Shown: one piece after another, positions 62,009-64,000 of the stretch
Layout: each line of letters opens with the position of its first letter
Position numbering within the stretch: position 1 is the first letter of the stretch
Source: Xylogone sp. PMI_703
Lineage: Eukaryota; Ascomycota; Leotiomycetes
Length of the DNA: 64,000 nucleotides
Assembly (NCBI GenBank): GCA_021399445.1
Contig: JAJTUQ010000002.1
Coordinates: 7,068,001 to 7,132,000, forward strand
Reading direction: 5' to 3'
Translations under genes and position numbers: made by a program
Notes under the pieces: model-generated
Told to the model about the DNA's origin: nothing
Database searches by the model: none
The model's input: the letters and a program-made list of their open reading frames with translations, nothing else

Positions 62009-64000
62009 ATGATGAACAGCAACTCAAATGATGCCTCAGGGTCTTCCTTGAGAGGTAGTGCTTGTGTGCTGTGTCATAAGAGGAAAATCAAATGTGATCG
62101 TAATAATGAGCTGGATGAGCCATGTTCACAGTGTGTGAAGACAAAGTCGCAATGTGAACCTCGGGATCTCCTGCCTCCTCGGCGGCGTAAAAAAACAGAG
62201 ACTATCCTACGAGAACGCCTAAGACGCTATGAAGAAATACTTCGAAGGCATGGGATCGACCCGGGAGTGGCAGGAGGCGACTTGATTATTTCTCCTGAGA
62301 GTACAAATGCTATTCAAGAAGGAAATACAACTCCAGAGTTGCAAAATCTACAGCAGGATAGCGGTCATTTTATCTCGAAAGATGGAAAATCTATCTATTT
62401 GGACAAGTAAATGTTAGTCATTCCTCGAAGCTGCATCTTGCTAACAGCTATCAGTCACATGTGGAAAAGCGTCAGTAACGAGGTGCGTCTCCTGAAAGTT
62501 GAGGTACATGTATAGCACTGACAGATTTCTAGCTCGATGAGACTGACAACCTATTGATTGATGATTCCGAAGATGATGTTGGTTCCACAGCTGGAGAGAA
62601 TGAGGCAGACACTACCAATCTAAACCATTTGGTTTTTAGTTCTATAGGTCGCAGGAGCCTTACTCATTTGCACCCAAGCCCTGTGGATATATTTTGTTTA
62701 TGGCAGATATTCCTAGAGAGAGTAAATCCACTGACAAAAGTCCTCCACGTTCCTACAGTTCAGTTACAGATTTTGGATACCACCAGAAACCTGGCGAAAG
62801 TTCCTAAAGGTCTAGAGGCTTTGATGTTCGCGATTTACCATGGTGCGGTTATTTCTCTTGATCAAAATGAAGTTGAAGAGAAGTTCAAGGAGTCAAGGAG
62901 TGTCCTACTAAAGAATTATCGGATTGGTATCCGACAGGCGTTCATCAACGCAGGTATTCTTAATACATCAAATATAATTGTTCTTCAGGCTTTTGTTATA
63001 TTTATTGTAGGTCTCACTCCAGTATCACAAATAACGAATATCAGTATGCTGATATTCTACAGTTGTCAGCCCGCATAACCTATGATCCAAACACTCTATG
63101 GTCCTTAAGTGGGATCGCTGTGCGGATCGCCCAGCGCATTGGTCTCCACAGGGATGGCACAGAGCTTAGGCTGTCTGCTTTTGAATCAGAGATGAGGCGG
63201 CGCTTGTGGTGGGCGGTTCTGGTTATTGAGGGATCCATTGCTCATATGTCAGGGTCATACTCATACCTCTTCACTATCTCAAATACGAGGCTACCTTCGA
63301 ATGTGAATGATAGCGATCTGTATCCAGATATGAAAGAGCACCCACTTGAGAGTAATGGCCCTACAGAAATGTTGTTTTGCATGTCGAGATATGAGATCGC
63401 ACAGTGGCTGAATAAAGATCCTAAGTTGAGAGTAGTCTTATCCGGCAACTCTTCACGATCAACAGTGGATTCCAACATATCAACCACGGAAAAAAGTAAA
63501 GCTGTGGATGAAATTGAGAGATCTCTAACAGAGAAGATATTTCGACACTGTGATCAATCCATCCCATTACATATGGTCACTTTAATTTCCGGTCGAGTAA
63601 CGGTCTCGTTGTTGGGACTCCTCCTTCATTATCCCCGCAGATACCACGATCAGGTCGTGGGTATGTCCCAATCTGAGAGAGACTATTTGTTCTCCCTATG
63701 CTTGGAGATTGCAGAAAACAGCTCTGCACTGCTCGCGAACAATAAGACGAACGGTTATCTATGGTATACTGGTTATCATACACCCTGGGATCCGTTCATT
63801 TTCTTATTACTCGAACTCCGTGTCCGTACGACCGGCGATGAAGTGACCAAGGCGTGGCATTACATTGACGCTGTTTGTTCTCAAAGATATGAGAAAATTG
63901 AACCTGCAGCTTTAAGTCTTTTGCATTTCGCACTAGCTAAACTAGCTCTTAAAGCCTGGAACGTATATCAGAAGGAGTATGAGAAACAACACGCAATAAC
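62009..64000 (+). CDS. Zn2Cys6 transcription factor, 3' end beyond the window
   Basis: Partial, at least 612 aa; introns 62407-62454, 62483-62532 and 63007-63062. Zinc cluster CVLCHKRKIKC...CSQCVKTKSQC begins near residue 19, followed by a helical linker (LRERLRRYEEILRRHG). The fungal-specific TF domain is present: VDIFCLWQIFLERVNPL, ALMFAIYHGAVISL, IAVRIAQRIGLHRDG and MRRRLWWAVLVIEG. After the last intron the frame stays open to the window edge, so no stop is seen. The second exon is only 28 bases (HMWKSVSNE). The start could be Met1 or Met2. A nuclear regulator with unknown targets; together with the previous gene it makes two consecutive regulators on one strand. Confidence 0.92.

Overview
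This window looks like nuclear DNA of a filamentous ascomycete (Pezizomycotina). Genes are split by many short introns (about 45-85 bases, GT...AG with CTAAC/CTAAT-type branch sites). The protein families are typical of that group: Zn2Cys6 regulators, RTA1, a GH71 mutanase, an ascomycete laccase ending DSGL, an FSH1 hydrolase and a highly reducing polyketide synthase (HR-PKS). I cannot name the species. Exon joins were worked out by hand from reading frame, splice consensus and remembered family motifs; predicted lengths follow from those joins.

Layout. 0-6 kb: MFS sugar-type transporter, NmrA-like oxidoreductase and classical SDR, all on +. 7-9 kb: a complete but divergent class I (Rpd3-type) histone deacetylase on -. 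9.6-13.8 kb: a possible tiny secreted peptide, a trans-aconitate-type methyltransferase and a decayed gene. 13.8-23.4 kb: all on -, a secreted ochratoxinase-like amidohydrolase, a flavin-dependent phenolic halogenase, a Tri101-like acyltransferase, and two tandem paralogues of a small four-helix membrane protein. 26.7-28.8 kb: secreted alpha-1,3-glucanase. 30-45.4 kb: PhyH dioxygenase, IPNS-like 2OG-Fe(II) oxygenase, FSH1/LovG-type hydrolase, and the HR-PKS (KS-AT-DH-CMeT-ER-KR-ACP, about 2582 aa, no release domain). 45.7-49 kb: Zn2Cys6 regulator and a small conserved-looking protein. 49.9-64 kb: S58 peptidase, a charged orphan protein, laccase, RTA1 protein, and two more Zn2Cys6 regulators, the last one cut by the window edge.

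How it may work together (inference). The HR-PKS would make a methylated reduced chain. The neighbouring FSH1 hydrolase would release it, and the two non-heme iron dioxygenases would oxidise it. The regulator beside the PKS would switch the set on. The halogenase, acyltransferase, methyltransferase and amidohydrolase 15-26 kb to the left could belong to the same cluster or to a second, partly independent one. No NRPS, terpene cyclase, P450 or non-reducing PKS was seen. The most thought-provoking observation is the divergent Rpd3 deacetylase near these genes: a spare copy of a drug target inside a biosynthetic locus often marks self-resistance. AT-rich gene-free stretches (5.7-7.1, 23.4-26.7 and 31.1-33.5 kb) hold heptamer and degenerate tandem repeats and hairpins.
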